A stretch of 64,000 bases of DNA from Paracentrotus lividus (GCA_940671915.1 CALNVZ010003434.1:3541086-3605085); one strand, 5' to 3'; counted from the first letter of the stretch, positions 1 to 11,291 are shown. Notes: generated by a model not told the origin, from the sequence alone. Made by a program: numbers and translations.

Positions 1-690
1 TTAGGAAAAAGAGAGAAACAATGAATTACATAAGGAAAACGATAAAAACAACGAATAACAAAGAAAAAGAGAAAGAAAAAAAAAACCAATGAATAACATG
101 AGGAAAAAGAGAAAAACAATGAATAACATAATAAAAGAGAGATAAAACAATGAATAACATTAGGAAAAAGAGAAAAACAATGAATAACATTATGAAAAAG
201 AGAGAAACAATTAATTACATAAGGAAAACGAGAAAAACAACGAATAACAAAGAAAAAGAGAGAGAAAAAAAAAACAATGAATAACATGAGGAAAAAGAGA
301 AAAACAATGAATAACATTAAGGAAAAAGAGAAAAACAATGAATTATATAAGGAAAATGAGAAAAACAACTAATAACAAAGAAAAAGAGAAAAACAATGAA
401 TAACATAATAAAAGAGAGATAAAACAATGAATAACATCAGGAAAGAGAGATAAAATAATGAATAACATAAGGAAAAAGAGAAAAAAAAAATGAATAACAT
501 AATGAAAGATAGAAAACAAGGAATAACATAAGGAAAAAGAGAAAAAACAAGGAATAACACAAGGAAAAAAAAAAACAGGGAATAACTAACACAAGCAAAA
601 AGAGAAAAACAATGAATAACAAAAGGAAAGCCTAGAAAACATAGAATAACATGAGGAGAGAGAGAAAAAAACAATGAAGAACATAAAGAA
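1..690 (-). repeat. 30-bp satellite array, minus orientation
   Basis: Degenerate tandem array of a roughly 27-30 bp unit (aacaatgaataacataagga followed by aaaagagaaa). It is the reverse complement of the satellite inside the macro-repeat at 35,160-36,180. The array starts before the window and decays by about 690. Because 30 is a multiple of three it gives open frames of hydrophobic decapeptides, which are not genes. Confidence 0.9.
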
Positions 691-719
691 ACAGAATGAA
701 ATCATTAATATTCATGATC

Positions 720-1320
720 CAGCAAATAGTCTGGGGTTAAGGAATACCCAGTGTGAAAAGTATTGAATTTCTTAAAGGGATGCAGTAACATTGAATGATA
801 TTCAAATCACATTTATTCGATTTAGCTTATTTTGCCGACATAATTATAAACACTTAGGTCAGTCTGGTATCTCTGCAAATTGCTTGCTTTACCTTCGAGA
901 TATCAATGATTTCATACTCAAAATTTATAAACCAACACCGGATGGTTTATAAAACCATGTGCTTTTCCACACACCCATTTCCTGTTGTAAATTCCCCCTT
1001 CTCTAGCGGCCTGGTTAGCTCTCAGCATGAGGGTACTGGTGTTCGGCTGTATGCTGGGCATTGTTTGTTACACTGTTTTAAGGTAGTAAATGACTTCCAT
1101 TTGATCTGAAACTTTCAGTAGTTTGTTTTTACTGTTGGAACAATATAATTCTATTAATATTGGTATAATTGCTCTTGTTTTTGAAAGCTACTTAATCCCT
1201 TTAACCCCGGCTAAGCATATAGTATGGGGTTAAGAAACACAGTCTGAAAGCAAAAAAAGATAGTACGGGGTTAAGGATAGTACGGGGTTAAGAAATAGCA
1301 GTCTGACAAGGGTTTTAAAT
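720..1320. repeat. GGGGTTAAG-word repeat region
   Basis: The word TAGTAYGGGGTTAAG recurs at about 729-743, 1220-1234, 1261-1275 and 1279-1293, with a weaker copy near 1826, and is partly followed by cAGTCTGA. A TTAA-flanked miniature element (776-1200) is inserted between the first and second words. No coding potential. Confidence 0.6.
776..1200 (+). mobile_element. TTAA-flanked MITE, AGGGATGCAGTAAC family, copy 1
   Basis: A 425-bp element with inverted ends (AGGGATGCAGTAAC at the left, the complement of AGGGATTAAGTAGC at the right), bordered by TTAA at 772-775 and 1201-1204. A second copy lies inverted at 19,599-20,056. The TTAA duplication suggests a piggyBac-type or similar transposase acting in trans. 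No transposase is encoded. Confidence 0.8.
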
Positions 1321-1540
1321 ACTATGTTGATCTACCTTAATTAAAAACAATAATTTGTTAATTATACTTAAATTATAGAGCTAAGGATCAACACGGGTAA
1401 AATAATATACCTTGTACTTGGTTTGTTATCCCTCCTCTGCTTGGGCGTCTCTCTTTCGTTACGGGAGCGTGTTTTTTTCATCATGAAGGGTATTCCGGAT
1501 TAGGAAAAGGGTTAACTGAAAAGAAAAGAAACACAAATTT

Positions 1541-1583
1541 CACGTGTCATTTGATAAATGGACCTGTTATTAAATGACACGTG
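1541..1583. repeat. Perfect 12-bp hairpin with CACGTG ends
   Basis: CACGTGTCATTT at 1541-1552 is exactly repeated in inverse at 1572-1583, around a 19-base loop. Both arms start with the E-box hexamer CACGTG. It may be a miniature foldback remnant. No role can be assigned. Confidence 0.6.
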
Positions 1584-1660
1584 ACGATACCAGGTATTTA
1601 TATCAGACCAAGGACAGTAGTGTCCATCACAATACACACAATGCGTATGGTTATGCTTTC

Positions 1661-1687
1661 ATTTTTTTTTTTTTTTTTTTTTTTTTG
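1661..1687. repeat. Poly-T run
   Basis: About 25 uninterrupted T residues. No retroelement body could be recognised next to it in either orientation. Confidence 0.8.
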
Positions 1688-1842
1688 GCGTTATAGTAAA
1701 AATATGCCAACATTAATATAATGTCTTTTCTTCCAAATTTGTTACATGTGAGTTTTGTAATTCTTTGTCACTTTTATTCTTCAGTTTCTTTTAAATTGTC
1801 TCCCTTTTTATGAGTGATTATTAGCTGGGGTTAATGATTAAA

Positions 1843-2160
1843 GCTGGTGTATAGTGTTGGGAGAAAGAAAAATTTAATTTGGATTCACAGTTAGATAATA
1901 TGAAAGCCTGAATCCTATAACTGTAACAAAGAAAGTTATATTACATGGAATCTCGTTTTAATGTCTTTATTTCACGATATTATAGTATAAAAAAGATAAG
2001 ACGGGGACCCGACTCAGCTTTGTGCATGTTGTGTGCACTCGGCGTTCACATGGAAAACCAATGGGGATTCTCTTGTGTGGGTGATACACACAGATCGCTA
2101 CGGTCCATTCATGCTGGAAGTTCGGGGGACAGGACAACCCAGCAAAGGTCTCAAAATAGA
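1843..2160 (+). mobile_element. TTAA MITE, CTGGTGTATAGT family, truncated copy
   Basis: Starts after TTAA at 1839-1842 with agCTGGTGTATAGTGTTGGG and follows the complete copy at 9,873-10,349 closely until about 2160, where similarity stops. The right inverted end is missing, so this copy is 3'-truncated. The short frame at 1945-2163 lies inside it and is not a gene. Confidence 0.75.
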
Positions 2161-2165
2161 TGAAC

Positions 2166-2600
2166 GGCTATATTAATTCTGGTGATAAAATAAATCCTCA
2201 CGTACATGTAGTAATGATGATCTATACGATTTTAATGGATGTTCTTTAAGTTAACACCCTTTGAACTTTGATCTTAGGTTTAAGATTAGGGTTGGGTTCA
2301 AGGTTAGGGTAGCAATAGATATAAGCACCCTTTTTGTACTGCGCTTTTCCAGTTATAATAAACTTCTGCTAACAGAGCACCAAAATACCCCACAAGGTGG
2401 ATTCAAATAAAGTCCCTAGCAACATCTTCACTTATCTGATTCCTAATATGCTCACTTAAATCTAAAAGGTTCATGCTAAAACTAGGATAAAACAAGATGA
2501 ATCCTCGACCGCGCACGGTCGAAATATATGCCTCCGCCATTGCCAGATCAGAAATATATGGCACATTGGGATAGAGCACAAGTCTGTACATGGAATTCCA
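2166..2600. other. No gene seen; short telomere-like stretch
   Basis: Nothing coding. About 2278-2315 holds degenerate TTAGGG-like words (ttagggttgggttc, ggttagggtag), too short and diverged to be an interstitial telomere array. Confidence 0.4.
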
Positions 2601-2715
2601 CATTGTGTGTGTTCGTGTGTTTGCTGGTTTTGGATGATAAGGTATTGCGCGTTTGTATGTGTGTGCGGGGGGTGTAAGTGGGTGTGTGTGGAGAGGATGT
2701 GGGTGTGTATTGGTC
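2600..2715. repeat. GT-rich simple sequence
   Basis: Irregular (GT)n with G-rich interruptions, for example gtatgtgtgtgcggggggtg. The frames through it on both strands are compositional artefacts. Confidence 0.7.
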
Positions 2716-2827
2716 CCTAGCATACATCCCCAAGTTGATTTCCATCTTGTGTGTTTATGCCAGGTTCTAAAGCTTCTGATCACACGAGCATTGAAAGCTA
2801 AGGTGTTCTCTGGGACAGACATCGCCA

Positions 2828-2897
2828 TACATATTTCAGGCGGTAGAGCACCTGTCTAGTAATTAGGTGGTCTTGGTTTGTAATCCTGACGGAATAT
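2828..2897 (+). pseudogene. tRNA-Thr(AGT)-like fragment, possible SINE head
   Basis: A D-arm-like GGCGGTAGAGC is followed by an anticodon-arm-like CCTGT-CTAGTAA-TTAGG (anticodon AGT at 2858-2860) and a B-box-like ggtttgtaatcc with one extra base. The 5' half of the D stem and a paired acceptor stem are degraded, so this is a tRNA relic or a tRNA-derived SINE head rather than a working tRNA. No other copy was recognised in the window. Confidence 0.5.
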
Positions 2898-3424
2898 TTA
2901 AAAAGCTGCATCGCTTCACTGTGATCACTTACATTTATTTTGTAAAAAAATTGGGAGAGGCGCATTGACAAGGAAAATCATTTTACTGGAGCTGAATAAA
3001 TCATTCTACGATGGTGACAAACAATAGATACATAATGGACATATATAGTAACCAATTATGTTAAATTCTAAAAACTGTGATATGTGTGTTTGAACAAAAT
3101 AATAAAATTTAAATTCAGAGATAATGTATTCCGTTTTGTATCTTCCTTATCAGGAGATGTTATTCTTAGGAAGTCCTCGGCTATTAGTGGAACTGTATTT
3201 TTGGTTTTGTTTTGTTTTGATGTTGTTGCTGTTGTTGTTGGTTTTTTTTTTTTTTTTCTTCTTTTTTTGGGGGGGGGGAGTAGGTAATGAGAAGGACATA
3301 ATTGAATATTAATTGATGTAGTAAATGAATAAACACCAAAAATAAAATTGGAAGAGATCCTAAGAAGAAAAGGCGCAGTCCGCTATCAGTAAACACTAAA
3401 AAAAAAATGATCTTAAAATAGAAT

Positions 3425-3570
3425 GTTTGGTATATTGTTATGAGGTCACGGGGTGAACTGTATATTGAATCTGAAAGAGATTCTAAGGGCTCCTCTATCA
3501 AACCTGACCAAAAAAATTGGTTCAATGAATACATTGATGCAAGCTCAATATGATCGTTTACCATGAGCAT
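3425..3570 (+). repeat. Partial copy of the 52.4-kb dispersed repeat
   Basis: The run attgttatgaggtcac, gtgaactgtat, caatgaatacattg and atatgatcgttt matches the first 130 bases of the repeat at 52,384 and its split second copy at 54,225, with substitutions. Similarity ends near 3570. Confidence 0.55.
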
Positions 3571-3579
3571 GCAGGCATG

Positions 3580-3800
3580 TCGGTGTACAGAATGTACAGG
3601 GATTTCCCTAACATGTTCCCTATGTACATGATGTACGTTACAACACAGCCTAACATGTTAGCTGTACCCTGGTACAACAAAAAATATTTTAAAAAAAAAG
3701 AAGGAAAAAAAAGGAAGAAATAGAAAAAAACAGGGTAAAAAATATGTTCCCCTCTTTTCATATTTCTGAAACAGGGAACATAATATATTCCCCTTATAAA
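3580..3800. repeat. GGGAACAT-word cluster
   Basis: The word (aca)GGGAACATA recurs in both orientations: about 3596 (tacaggga), 3613 (aacatgttccct), 3668 (ccctggtac), 3743 (tatgttcccc) and 3771 (cagggaacata). Its internal structure resembles the word-iterating foldbacks elsewhere in the window, but clear inverted ends were not found. Confidence 0.4.
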
Positions 3801-4900
3801 TTAGTGTTATAAAGGCATATTGTTGCTGTTTTCTTTTAGCAGATGTTTCTGTATTTATTGATGAATCAAAAACAAATGCATATCAAATACACAACATAAC
3901 TGTCACATACAAAAACGTTGAAATTAAATTGCAATTAAAGAAAGTATTGATTTAAAACGAGGAGAGGTTATAACGTAAATAAGTTGACATAAATGCAGGG
4001 GCCAGCTAACATAAGCAAAAAAAATACCTGAAATGATTAGATAGCTAAATGAAACCTTTGTAATAAATCTGTAATGTAAAGTCAGATGTCACGTATAAAG
4101 CAAACTGTGGGATATAATTATAATTATTGTGAAATTAAAGAGGGGAGGAATAAGGAAGAGAAGTGCAAGTGCGTGCATATGTGGTAGTGTACAGGTGTCG
4201 AATATACAAATGATTGGATATAAGAATTGCAGAGTGTTTTTTTTTTCGGTTAAATCATTCCATACATCAGGTACATGGTGTCATATACCGATTTGTGGGC
4301 TAGAATTATTTTAGGGTTAGTTAAATGAAGGTCGGAGTGTCGTGTAGGACAGGAGTAAATATATTTTTATTGTACACAAAAGTATTTCTGAGAGCCAATG
4401 GTGTACTATCATTAAACAAATTGCAGTTTAAAACATGCGAGTATCAGCAATTTTTATTTTGTTTTTAATTATGAAATTATTTTTTTTTAAAGGTTCAGTA
4501 TGGGTTTATATAATGTGATTGAGAGTGCTTTCTTTTAGAGACGTAATAAGGTATCTATCTTTGTCTTCCTACAATTACCCTATACTTTGTTGTAAGAGAT
4601 ATAGTGGACATATTGAATGAATTATGTAGCATAGATAATGAATTTTGAGAAATATGATATTTCAATTTATGTGAAATACCTATACCTGTAAAGCCTAACA
4701 TGCAAACATAACTACTGTCTAAAAGTTCTTTTTTTTTTTTTTTTTTAAGGAACCGAAAAAATTTCTAACATTTACACAGTCTAGAATTTACATAAGAATT
4801 TCCATTATTTCCTATTTTATAAAACCTACAAGAACTTTGTAAACAGTTTTCTACGTGTATAAGAATGTCTTTATGAAATAATATGTTAGGACAGTACATG
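3800..4900. other. No feature recognised
   Basis: AT-rich sequence with scattered homopolymers (for example T runs near 4221 and 4730) and no frame, motif or repeat that I can support. Confidence 0.5.
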
Positions 4901-5010
4901 TCTAAAGTATGGTAAATTGGGGTAAGTGGGGCACTTTGGGGGAACTGCATAATGTGCATATGATTAAGACATGCCTTAATGGAGGAACTACTTCAGCGTG
5001 AATAAACATA

Positions 5011-6012
5011 CAGTGGTGGCCAAAATTATTAGAACACCTGAACCTACACAAAGTCTATGAGATTATCAATGCCCTAGTTCATTTGCCGAAATAAGGTGAA
5101 AGATATCGTTTGTGTGCCATGAGCTTTCATGACTTTTTAGCATAGGGTCTTACATATATTTTGATACCTAATTTATATAGTTTCGACCATCTGGTAATGC
5201 GCAGCATTAAAAATAGTTGCGCTATGCGCTTTTGGTTTCCCCATAGACTTGTGTATTGAACATGTAGTCCAAATGCAAACAAAAGTAAAATGTCAATTAC
5301 ATATGCCGATTGCTCCAAAAGTGTTTGAGGTAGAAGTATGAAACCTAGCAGGCTTATCCATCCTAATATATCTCACATACCTGCCAAGTTTCAGAAAATT
5401 TGGTCAAATGGGGAGGGGTAGATTCGCCCCCTCCCTTGGTTGTGAGATGACCAAAATAACCATGCCCATTGAAGGTTAAGACTATTTTTACATTTAAATG
5501 AAGACACCCCTTGTAAATGTATATTTTAAGAAGGAAATTTCATGAGCAATTCAAACATGTTGAAATATTAAGGGTCAGAGGTAAACGGAACTTAAATGGG
5601 GGCTCTAAATTAAAAATTTGGGGCCCCTCACAAATAATTTAAATCAGTCCCACAGAACATGTTACTACTTCACCCTATCGTATTGTGAATTACATTTTTG
5701 ACATTCTCATGAAATTTCCTTTCAGAAAATGTATACATTTGTAGGGAGAAACTTGATATTTTTTAACGTTGTGACACTTTGATCCTGACATGGGCAAGAT
5801 TTTTTTAGATTTTACAGTTCGTTGCGTAACACAAAAAGGGCGATTTGGGGGCGAGTTCCAATCGCATGAGTATGTTATTTAGTTTTAAAAGTATAATAAT
5901 GACTTTTGTAGACATTCCAGGCATTTTAAATGTATTTAAATGGTCAACTGAATGAAAAGCGACTAAAATCATTTAAATTTACTTGGTGTTCTAATAATTT
6001 TGGCCACCACTG
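5011..6012 (+). mobile_element. Tc1/mariner-type non-autonomous element, copy 1
   Basis: A 1,002-bp element with near-perfect inverted ends CAGTGGTGGCCAAAATTATT, flanked by TA at 5009-5010 and 6013-6014. The ends and the TA duplication are typical of Tc1/mariner transposons. No transposase frame with a DDE signature is visible, so it must move in trans. A 5'-truncated inverted copy lies at 26,300-26,878. It is inserted in the GTAAGTGGGAC-word element. Confidence 0.88.
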
Positions 6013-6597
6013 TACATCTAGCAGGAAATTACATGCCTGTTTGGGGAAAAATTGACAGTTATGGGGAAAATAATCGTTTAAAATCAGTAACATCTCACGT
6101 CTTGACATAAAATGATTGTCATTTAGCTATTTCAGAAATCATGGTGAACTGTAAACTGGTCCTTATATTTTCCAGATCTCTTTTGTTTTAAGAGTAACTT
6201 GGCATTGAAATTGTTCACAAATTAAATTTAAAACTAGAAAATATCTACAATGAAATATGATGTAAACAAAAAACTTAGAGCAATTGTATTAATTGAACGG
6301 TCCCATTTACCCCCACATGCTTGGGGTAAGTGGGACGCACCAATTTCAATAGTATTTCAATTTATAAACACAGTTTGTGAAGACAGAGATCTTCATTCCG
6401 CAAAGTTCATTGCTTGTACCCACTTACCCCAACCTGACGGGGCAAGTGGGACAATAGAGTAGTAATGATTAACATTGTCATATTGACCTTTATTTGGAGG
6501 ATTTTTTTAACCAAAATATTTCTAAAACGTTTATATCTAATTAAATAAACTTCAACATGAGATATAATGATTGCTTTATTGAGTATATATTTTGTTA

Positions 6598-8631
6598 TAC
6601 ACTGTCCGTCATAAAGGTGGAATGTTTTTTTGTTTTTTTTTTGCCGCTAAAGCGACATGATTTTGCTCTGACTTTAATTTCTTGAATATGTTTGTCCCCG
6701 CTTTTACTTTTTGGGACCCTGGCTATATCTTGGACATTCTCCCGACCCTGCAACTGGACTTTTTCCCAAAAAGTTTTGTCAACCCCCGTGATGCCCATTT
6801 TGGTCATTTTTACTCATTTTGGGGCCCCTTTTTATTTCCCCGGCCGATCAAGTCCCCCTCAGTCCTACCCCAAGGAAATGCGACTGAGGTGTACTGTTTT
6901 ATATTGTTCTTTAAGTTAAATCTATATTTCTGGGGACAGGCTAAGGTCTCTTGTCTAGGGGAGGGGTTGAAGTAAAAAACGAGATTGGTGAAAATTCGGA
7001 ATATTTTATTCCATCTTTATGCTGAAAACAAAAGAAATGAAAAACCACCTTTAACTCTTAAATCATATCAATTCTAGTTGTAAACTTAAGGGAAAGAGGG
7101 CGCTATCACTCTACGCAAAGCGATAGACTTTTTGTATTTTTCACAGTTTTTTCACTTTGTTTTCTTGATTATGGCGAGCAACTACCTTTTCAAAGAAATG
7201 ATCAACTTGAATAAGTATGCTAAGAGTCCGAATTTTTCAAAAATAGGAATAACTTATTGCAAAGGGAAAAAAAAGTCCTGTCACTTGTGTCAATTCGAAA
7301 TCCTAGTAAGATCAAATTCCTGTACAATATGGCCAATTTTGCTCTCAAAATAGCTCATACGCTGCATAGTCATCTTCCTTGATTACGCATAATTATATTA
7401 CACCTTAATGATCAAGCAGTTTTTAAAAGCTTGAATTCTCAGCTTTCCAAATATGGTACATTCATTTCGATTGGTTAAAAAAAGTCCTGTCACATTGAAC
7501 ATTATCACAAACGAATCTTTACTCGATGGGTCACTATTTCCGCATATCACATGCATATCGAATGTGGATGGCGTCTTCGCAAGATGTGACAAGATCACTA
7601 TTTATATCAATAATCGTTAGGAACATCAATCTATGTGAAATAAAGATTCTGATTACAACTTTAGCACAATGGTGTTATAGGCTTGTCAAAATGTCTTTTC
7701 CCCCAATCTGGTCTGAAGCATCTACCTACGAAAACTATGATAAAAGTTCAATTATTTATTTCATGTCCATGACTAATTTCCTCGGACGGATCGACTGACA
7801 ATACCATTATACCGACAGGGAAGTTTTCTTAGGCGAGTTTTTGTGCGCTAAGTAATAATTGCATGCAGTTGTCAACCGGTTGCTTCCCGCCGTTAGCGCG
7901 GGTTTTGTTGACATTAATGTAGAGCCGTATAATTTTCTGCGCGTGCGCCGCTCAGCTGCATGTATTTCCACTAAACTCATGAATGTAATGTTGCGTTTCC
8001 CCTCCTCAAATAATGGACGCGTCTTTATGTTAAGATTTAATGTCATACGTTAGATTTACATTTCACGTGGAGTAGAATTGATATGATCATAATTTTCCCC
8101 TTAAATTTTGTTTAGCCTTGATGACAAGGCTGTAAATAGTCATTATTAATAATATTTTATTTTGATTTATGTTTGGTTGAGATTTTACAATACAATTTAG
8201 GGAAGATAGAAATTTCCATGGTGTAAAAATGAATTAAATGAATGTTGAACCCCAATCAAAATAAATTTTGACCCCTCCCCTAGACAAAAGAATCGAGCCT
8301 GTAACCATAAATCTAGATTTAATTTAAAGAACAATAACAAATCTCCACCTCAGACTTGTTTCCTTGGGGTAGGACTGAGGGTGCTTTGGTGGGTCGCGTG
8401 AACAAAAAAGGGGCCCAAAAATAAGAAAAAATGACGAAAATGGCCATCTTCTGGGGATGACAAACTTTCTTTAAGAAAAATCCCCGGGAAGGGTTGAGGG
8501 AACGTCCAAGATAAACCCAGGATCCCAGAAAGTGAAAGCGGTGACAAACACATTCAAGAAATTAATAACGAAGCAACATAATGTCGCTTGAGCCAGAAAA
8601 AAAATATTCCACCTTTATGACGAACAGTGTA
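6598..8631. mobile_element. TA-flanked foldback element with about 380-bp inverted arms
   Basis: Ends are tataCACTGTCCGTCATAAAGG and its complement (acctttatgacgaacagtg). The arms stay similar to about 6985 and from about 8255, roughly 380 bases each. Flanking TA dinucleotides fit a Tc1/mariner-like mechanism. The neighbouring repeat at about 9255-9300 carries the same host sequence (ttgagta, gtaatgctta) without the element, which is a paralogous empty site. The loop is mostly occupied by another element (7,064-8,085). The short frames in the arms are not genes. Confidence 0.85.
7064..8085 (+). mobile_element. CATATCAATTCTA-ended element, copy 1
   Basis: A 1.0-kb element with inverted ends CATATCAATTCTA and TAGAATTGATATG. 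It carries recognisable internal blocks (gagggcgctatcac, gcgagcaactacc, aagtcctgtcac twice). Two further copies lie in the opposite orientation at 21,070-22,038 and 55,396-56,123. There is no convincing protein. The repeated frame beginning at the gcgagcaactacc block differs between copies. It is nested in the loop of the 6,598-8,631 foldback. Confidence 0.85.
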
Positions 8632-9612
8632 TAATGCTTAAATGTCCCACCAACCCCAATTTACCCTATGTGTCGTAAATTATGGCAAACGGGTTTTATT
8701 GCTGTTTTAAACGGGGCACTGATATTGTAGAATTATGCAGACTTTAAAACTTTAGTTTTCGTAAAGTTTGGATTTGATATTGAAGAAAGTTGTAATACGG
8801 GAATGAAATAAGGTTGTTTTTTTTTTTGTATATTGTATCCTTTGTTTACTTTCATACAAAAAGGGGATGAAGGACGAAGGTGATCCTTGCCTTGTTTACA
8901 GAATCACACACTAAAAAGTGCTATTGGGCTTTGATTTGTTTGTTGTTTTTTTTAATATCATTCGTGATAATGTTTGAAAAAATAGTTGGGTAATCAGTTC
9001 TTATGACATCTTTGAAATGATATTCCCGATTTATAAACAGTGTTTATAAAGACAAAGCTCTTTGTGTCTCACTTTTAAACAACATTTTACTCCATGTATT
9101 ATGCTGTCCCACTTACCCCCAACTTGACGGGGTTAATGGGACAATAGTAATGATTAACTGTCACCTTAACCTTCATTTGGCGGAAATTTTACCCAAAACA
9201 TTAATAAATTGTTTATATCTAAATAACCTTCAAAATGAGGTATATGATTGCTTTATTGAGTATTTAATATATTTGTAATGCTTACGTAAATGCTTAAGTG
9301 TCCCACTTACCCCAATCTACCCTATATAAAGTTTCTTTTGTTAGTATTGAGGGAGAGTTTGTTGTGTTTATATCCACCTGGTCACAGCACACTGTTAGAA
9401 AAAATTAAACAAGTTGTTTAAAATCTTAAACAACGCGTGTTAACCGGTGAGTCGCACAGCGTTGTTTAAAAATGAAACAATATGTCGTTGTTTAAAACTT
9501 TAACACTCTTGTTGTTTAAAATTTTCAACAACCTGTAGTTTAATGGTTGTTTAAAATATCAACAGTATTGTTTAACGCTTCTCTCCAAAATAAAAACCCT
9601 CCGACTTTTGGT

Positions 9613-9684
9613 TAACGCGAACGGGTATCGAACTCACGACTTTTCGATTATGAGGCAGACGCTCTATAAACTGAGCCAAAACAT
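9613..9684 (-). pseudogene. tRNA-like sequence, Met-type anticodon CAT
   Basis: Read on the minus strand: A-box-like TGGCTCAGTTTATAGAGCG, anticodon loop CTCATAA (anticodon CAT, plus-strand 9650-9652) and B-box-like GAGTTCGATACCC. D-stem pairing (GCTC/GAGC) is good, but the anticodon, T and acceptor stems are weak, so it is a tRNA relic or the head of a tRNA-derived SINE. It is embedded in the GTTTAAA-word element, which may have picked it up. Confidence 0.55.
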
Positions 9685-9872
9685 CTGAACATACATTTAT
9701 TTAATGTGTAAGCCATAAGTCCTTGGCCATGATGGAAATGTTGCGCCGATTAACCTTGCATGTAACGAGCGATGCCATAAGCTCATGGCTATCACGTGAC
9801 ATTTGACTCGGCCTGTTTAAACATTAACTTGTTTAATACAGTGTAATATGTCTCTAAACAGGTCTTGTTTAA

Positions 9873-10349
9873 AGCTGGTGTATAGTGTTGGGAGATGGAA
9901 ACATTTAATTTGGATTCAAAGTTAGATAATAATTATGAAAGACTGAATCCTATAACTGTAACAAAGAGAGTTATATTACATGAAATCTCGTTTGAGTGTC
10001 TTTATTTCACGATATAAGAAAAAAAAAAGATAAGTCGGGGATCCGACTCATCTCAGTGTACACTAGGCGTTCACATGGAAAACCAATGGGAATTCTCTTG
10101 TGTGGGTGATACACACAGACCGCTACGGTCCATTCATGCGGGAAGTTCGGGGGATGGGACACCCAAGCAAAAGTCTCAAAAACCGTTACAATTATGTTTG
10201 CGTTCAAAAATTTCACTGAAATTCACCGGAAATCGTGAAAGTAGTATCACAAAATCACACATATCTTTTAGTGCAATGTGAACAACATGAGACTATATTT
10301 AATCGGTTTTATGCCGATTCCTTTTTTGTTACCAAAACTATACACCAGG
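9873..10349 (+). mobile_element. TTAA MITE, CTGGTGTATAGT family, complete copy
   Basis: A 477-bp element between TTAA at 9869-9872 and 10,350-10,353. Ends agCTGGTGTATAGTGTTGG and the complement of cCTGGTGTATAGTTTTGG form a 16-17 bp inverted repeat. A truncated copy is at 1,843-2,160. Similar TTAA-duplicating MITEs depend on piggyBac-like transposases, and none is encoded here. Confidence 0.85.
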
Positions 10350-10489
10350 TTAATTTAAGGCTATAAAACCTCACTTTTCCGGTTTTAAACAACAATGTTT
10401 AAGTATTAAACAAGAATATTTAACTTTTAAACCAACTTTTTTTAAACAGTAAAATTTTTAAACCGCGTTCCAACAGTGCAGTTGGCCCT

Positions 10490-10582
10490 ATTTTATGAGT
10501 GTATAATACCACATGGGATAAACCCATTTGGTCTACTAACAGTTTGGGCTAACTTCAATTTGGTCTTAGGCCTATACATACT

Positions 10583-10615
<33 letters not shown>

Positions 10616-10960
10616 TTATAATGCGCTTTTCCCCGTGGCGGTCTAATTCTCACTTGGTCTAATAACTACTTGGTTTAATTGTCGATTCGTCCGACGTTCT
10701 AAATGCCTTTTTGTCTCTTTCCAAAATGAATATTTGGTATATATTTAGTCAGGTACATGAATCGATCAAATGGTAATAGACCAATTGGACATCACACGAA
10801 ATTGACATTATACATAATGAGATTTAGACGAAATAGTACATAAGTGAAGTAACATTTAGACCTAAATGTAATCAGACGAAATGGGATTAGGCTAAACGGT
10901 CATTAGTCAAGTGGGTTTAGACCAATTGGCAATTTACCGTTTGTTTCATTTGAACCAAAA
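10490..10960. repeat. TTGGTCTAA-word repeat, copy 1
   Basis: The word (t)TTGGTCTAa or its complement tagacCAAw recurs roughly every 25-40 bases in both orientations, plus orientation in the left half and complement in the right half, giving a loose foldback. Related copies are at 52,830-53,130 and 63,430-63,730. A microsatellite (AAT, then ATT) interrupts it at about 10,583-10,617, followed by tataatgcgcttttcc. Confidence 0.65.
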
Positions 10961-11290
10961 TGTCTATTTTTTTATTCCAAGTTGAGCGTTGTAACAAGAC
11001 CTAGCTAAGATCGAACCCTGTGGTACTCAACATTTCATGTTGAAAATGGAGGATGATTTAATATTTTTCTAGAATTTGGGAAATGCTTGTTAATAATAAA
11101 TTGGTCGATAGTCTATGATTTGAGAGGGATAATCTTTCTTAAATTTCTGAATTATTTTGGCAAGAGATGAAATTCTTGTGGTTAGTTAAATAATGTTTTT
11201 TTGTATTAATTAGTTGAATACTTCATTTCTTTATTGCTGTTTTACACAGAAAATGCCAAATGACCCCCCCCCCATCATTCCACAACCCCT
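10961..11290. other. No feature recognised
   Basis: AT-rich sequence without a supportable gene. It ends in a C8 run near 11,264. Confidence 0.5.
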
Positions 11291-11291
11291 G

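Larger units (their letters stand above)
4905..9330. mobile_element. GTAAGTGGGAC-word foldback element(s), interrupted
   Basis: Left end gtaaattggggtaagtgggg near 4911 and right ends cccacttaccccaatctacc near 9301 and ccaccaaccccaatttaccc near 8648 are inverted relatives. The word ggggtaagtgggac, or its complement, recurs at about 6300, 6321, 6419, 6440, 9106 and 9130. The block 6290-6597 plus 8632-8670 is repeated as 9000-9330, so either two elements lie in tandem or the right part is duplicated. Two younger elements (5,011-6,012 and 6,598-8,631) sit inside. No transposase is seen. Confidence 0.6.
9388..10483. mobile_element. GTTTAAA-word foldback element
   Basis: Outer ends CACTGTTAGAA and the complement of CACTGTTGGAACGCGG are inverted. 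Both flanks are filled with the word GTTGTTTAAA or its complement: about ten instances between 9408 and 9575, and again at 10,380-10,465. The interior holds a tRNA-like piece (9,613-9,684, minus) and a complete TTAA element (9,873-10,349). Confidence 0.7.

Noticed and set aside
2278..2315. Interstitial telomere (TTAGGG words)
   Set aside because: Only two or three degenerate units, not contiguous.
5127..5318. Minus-strand frame with EQSAYVI...IYVRPYAKK, partly matched by a plus-strand frame at 26,513-26,797
   Set aside because: The match exists because both are copies of the same Tc1-type element. The reading frame shifts between the conserved parts and no transposase motif is present.
10007..10281. 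Frames on both strands around ggaaaaccaatgggaattct, also at 1,945-2,163
   Set aside because: Both loci are the same TTAA MITE; frames differ in length and end differently, so there is no conserved protein.
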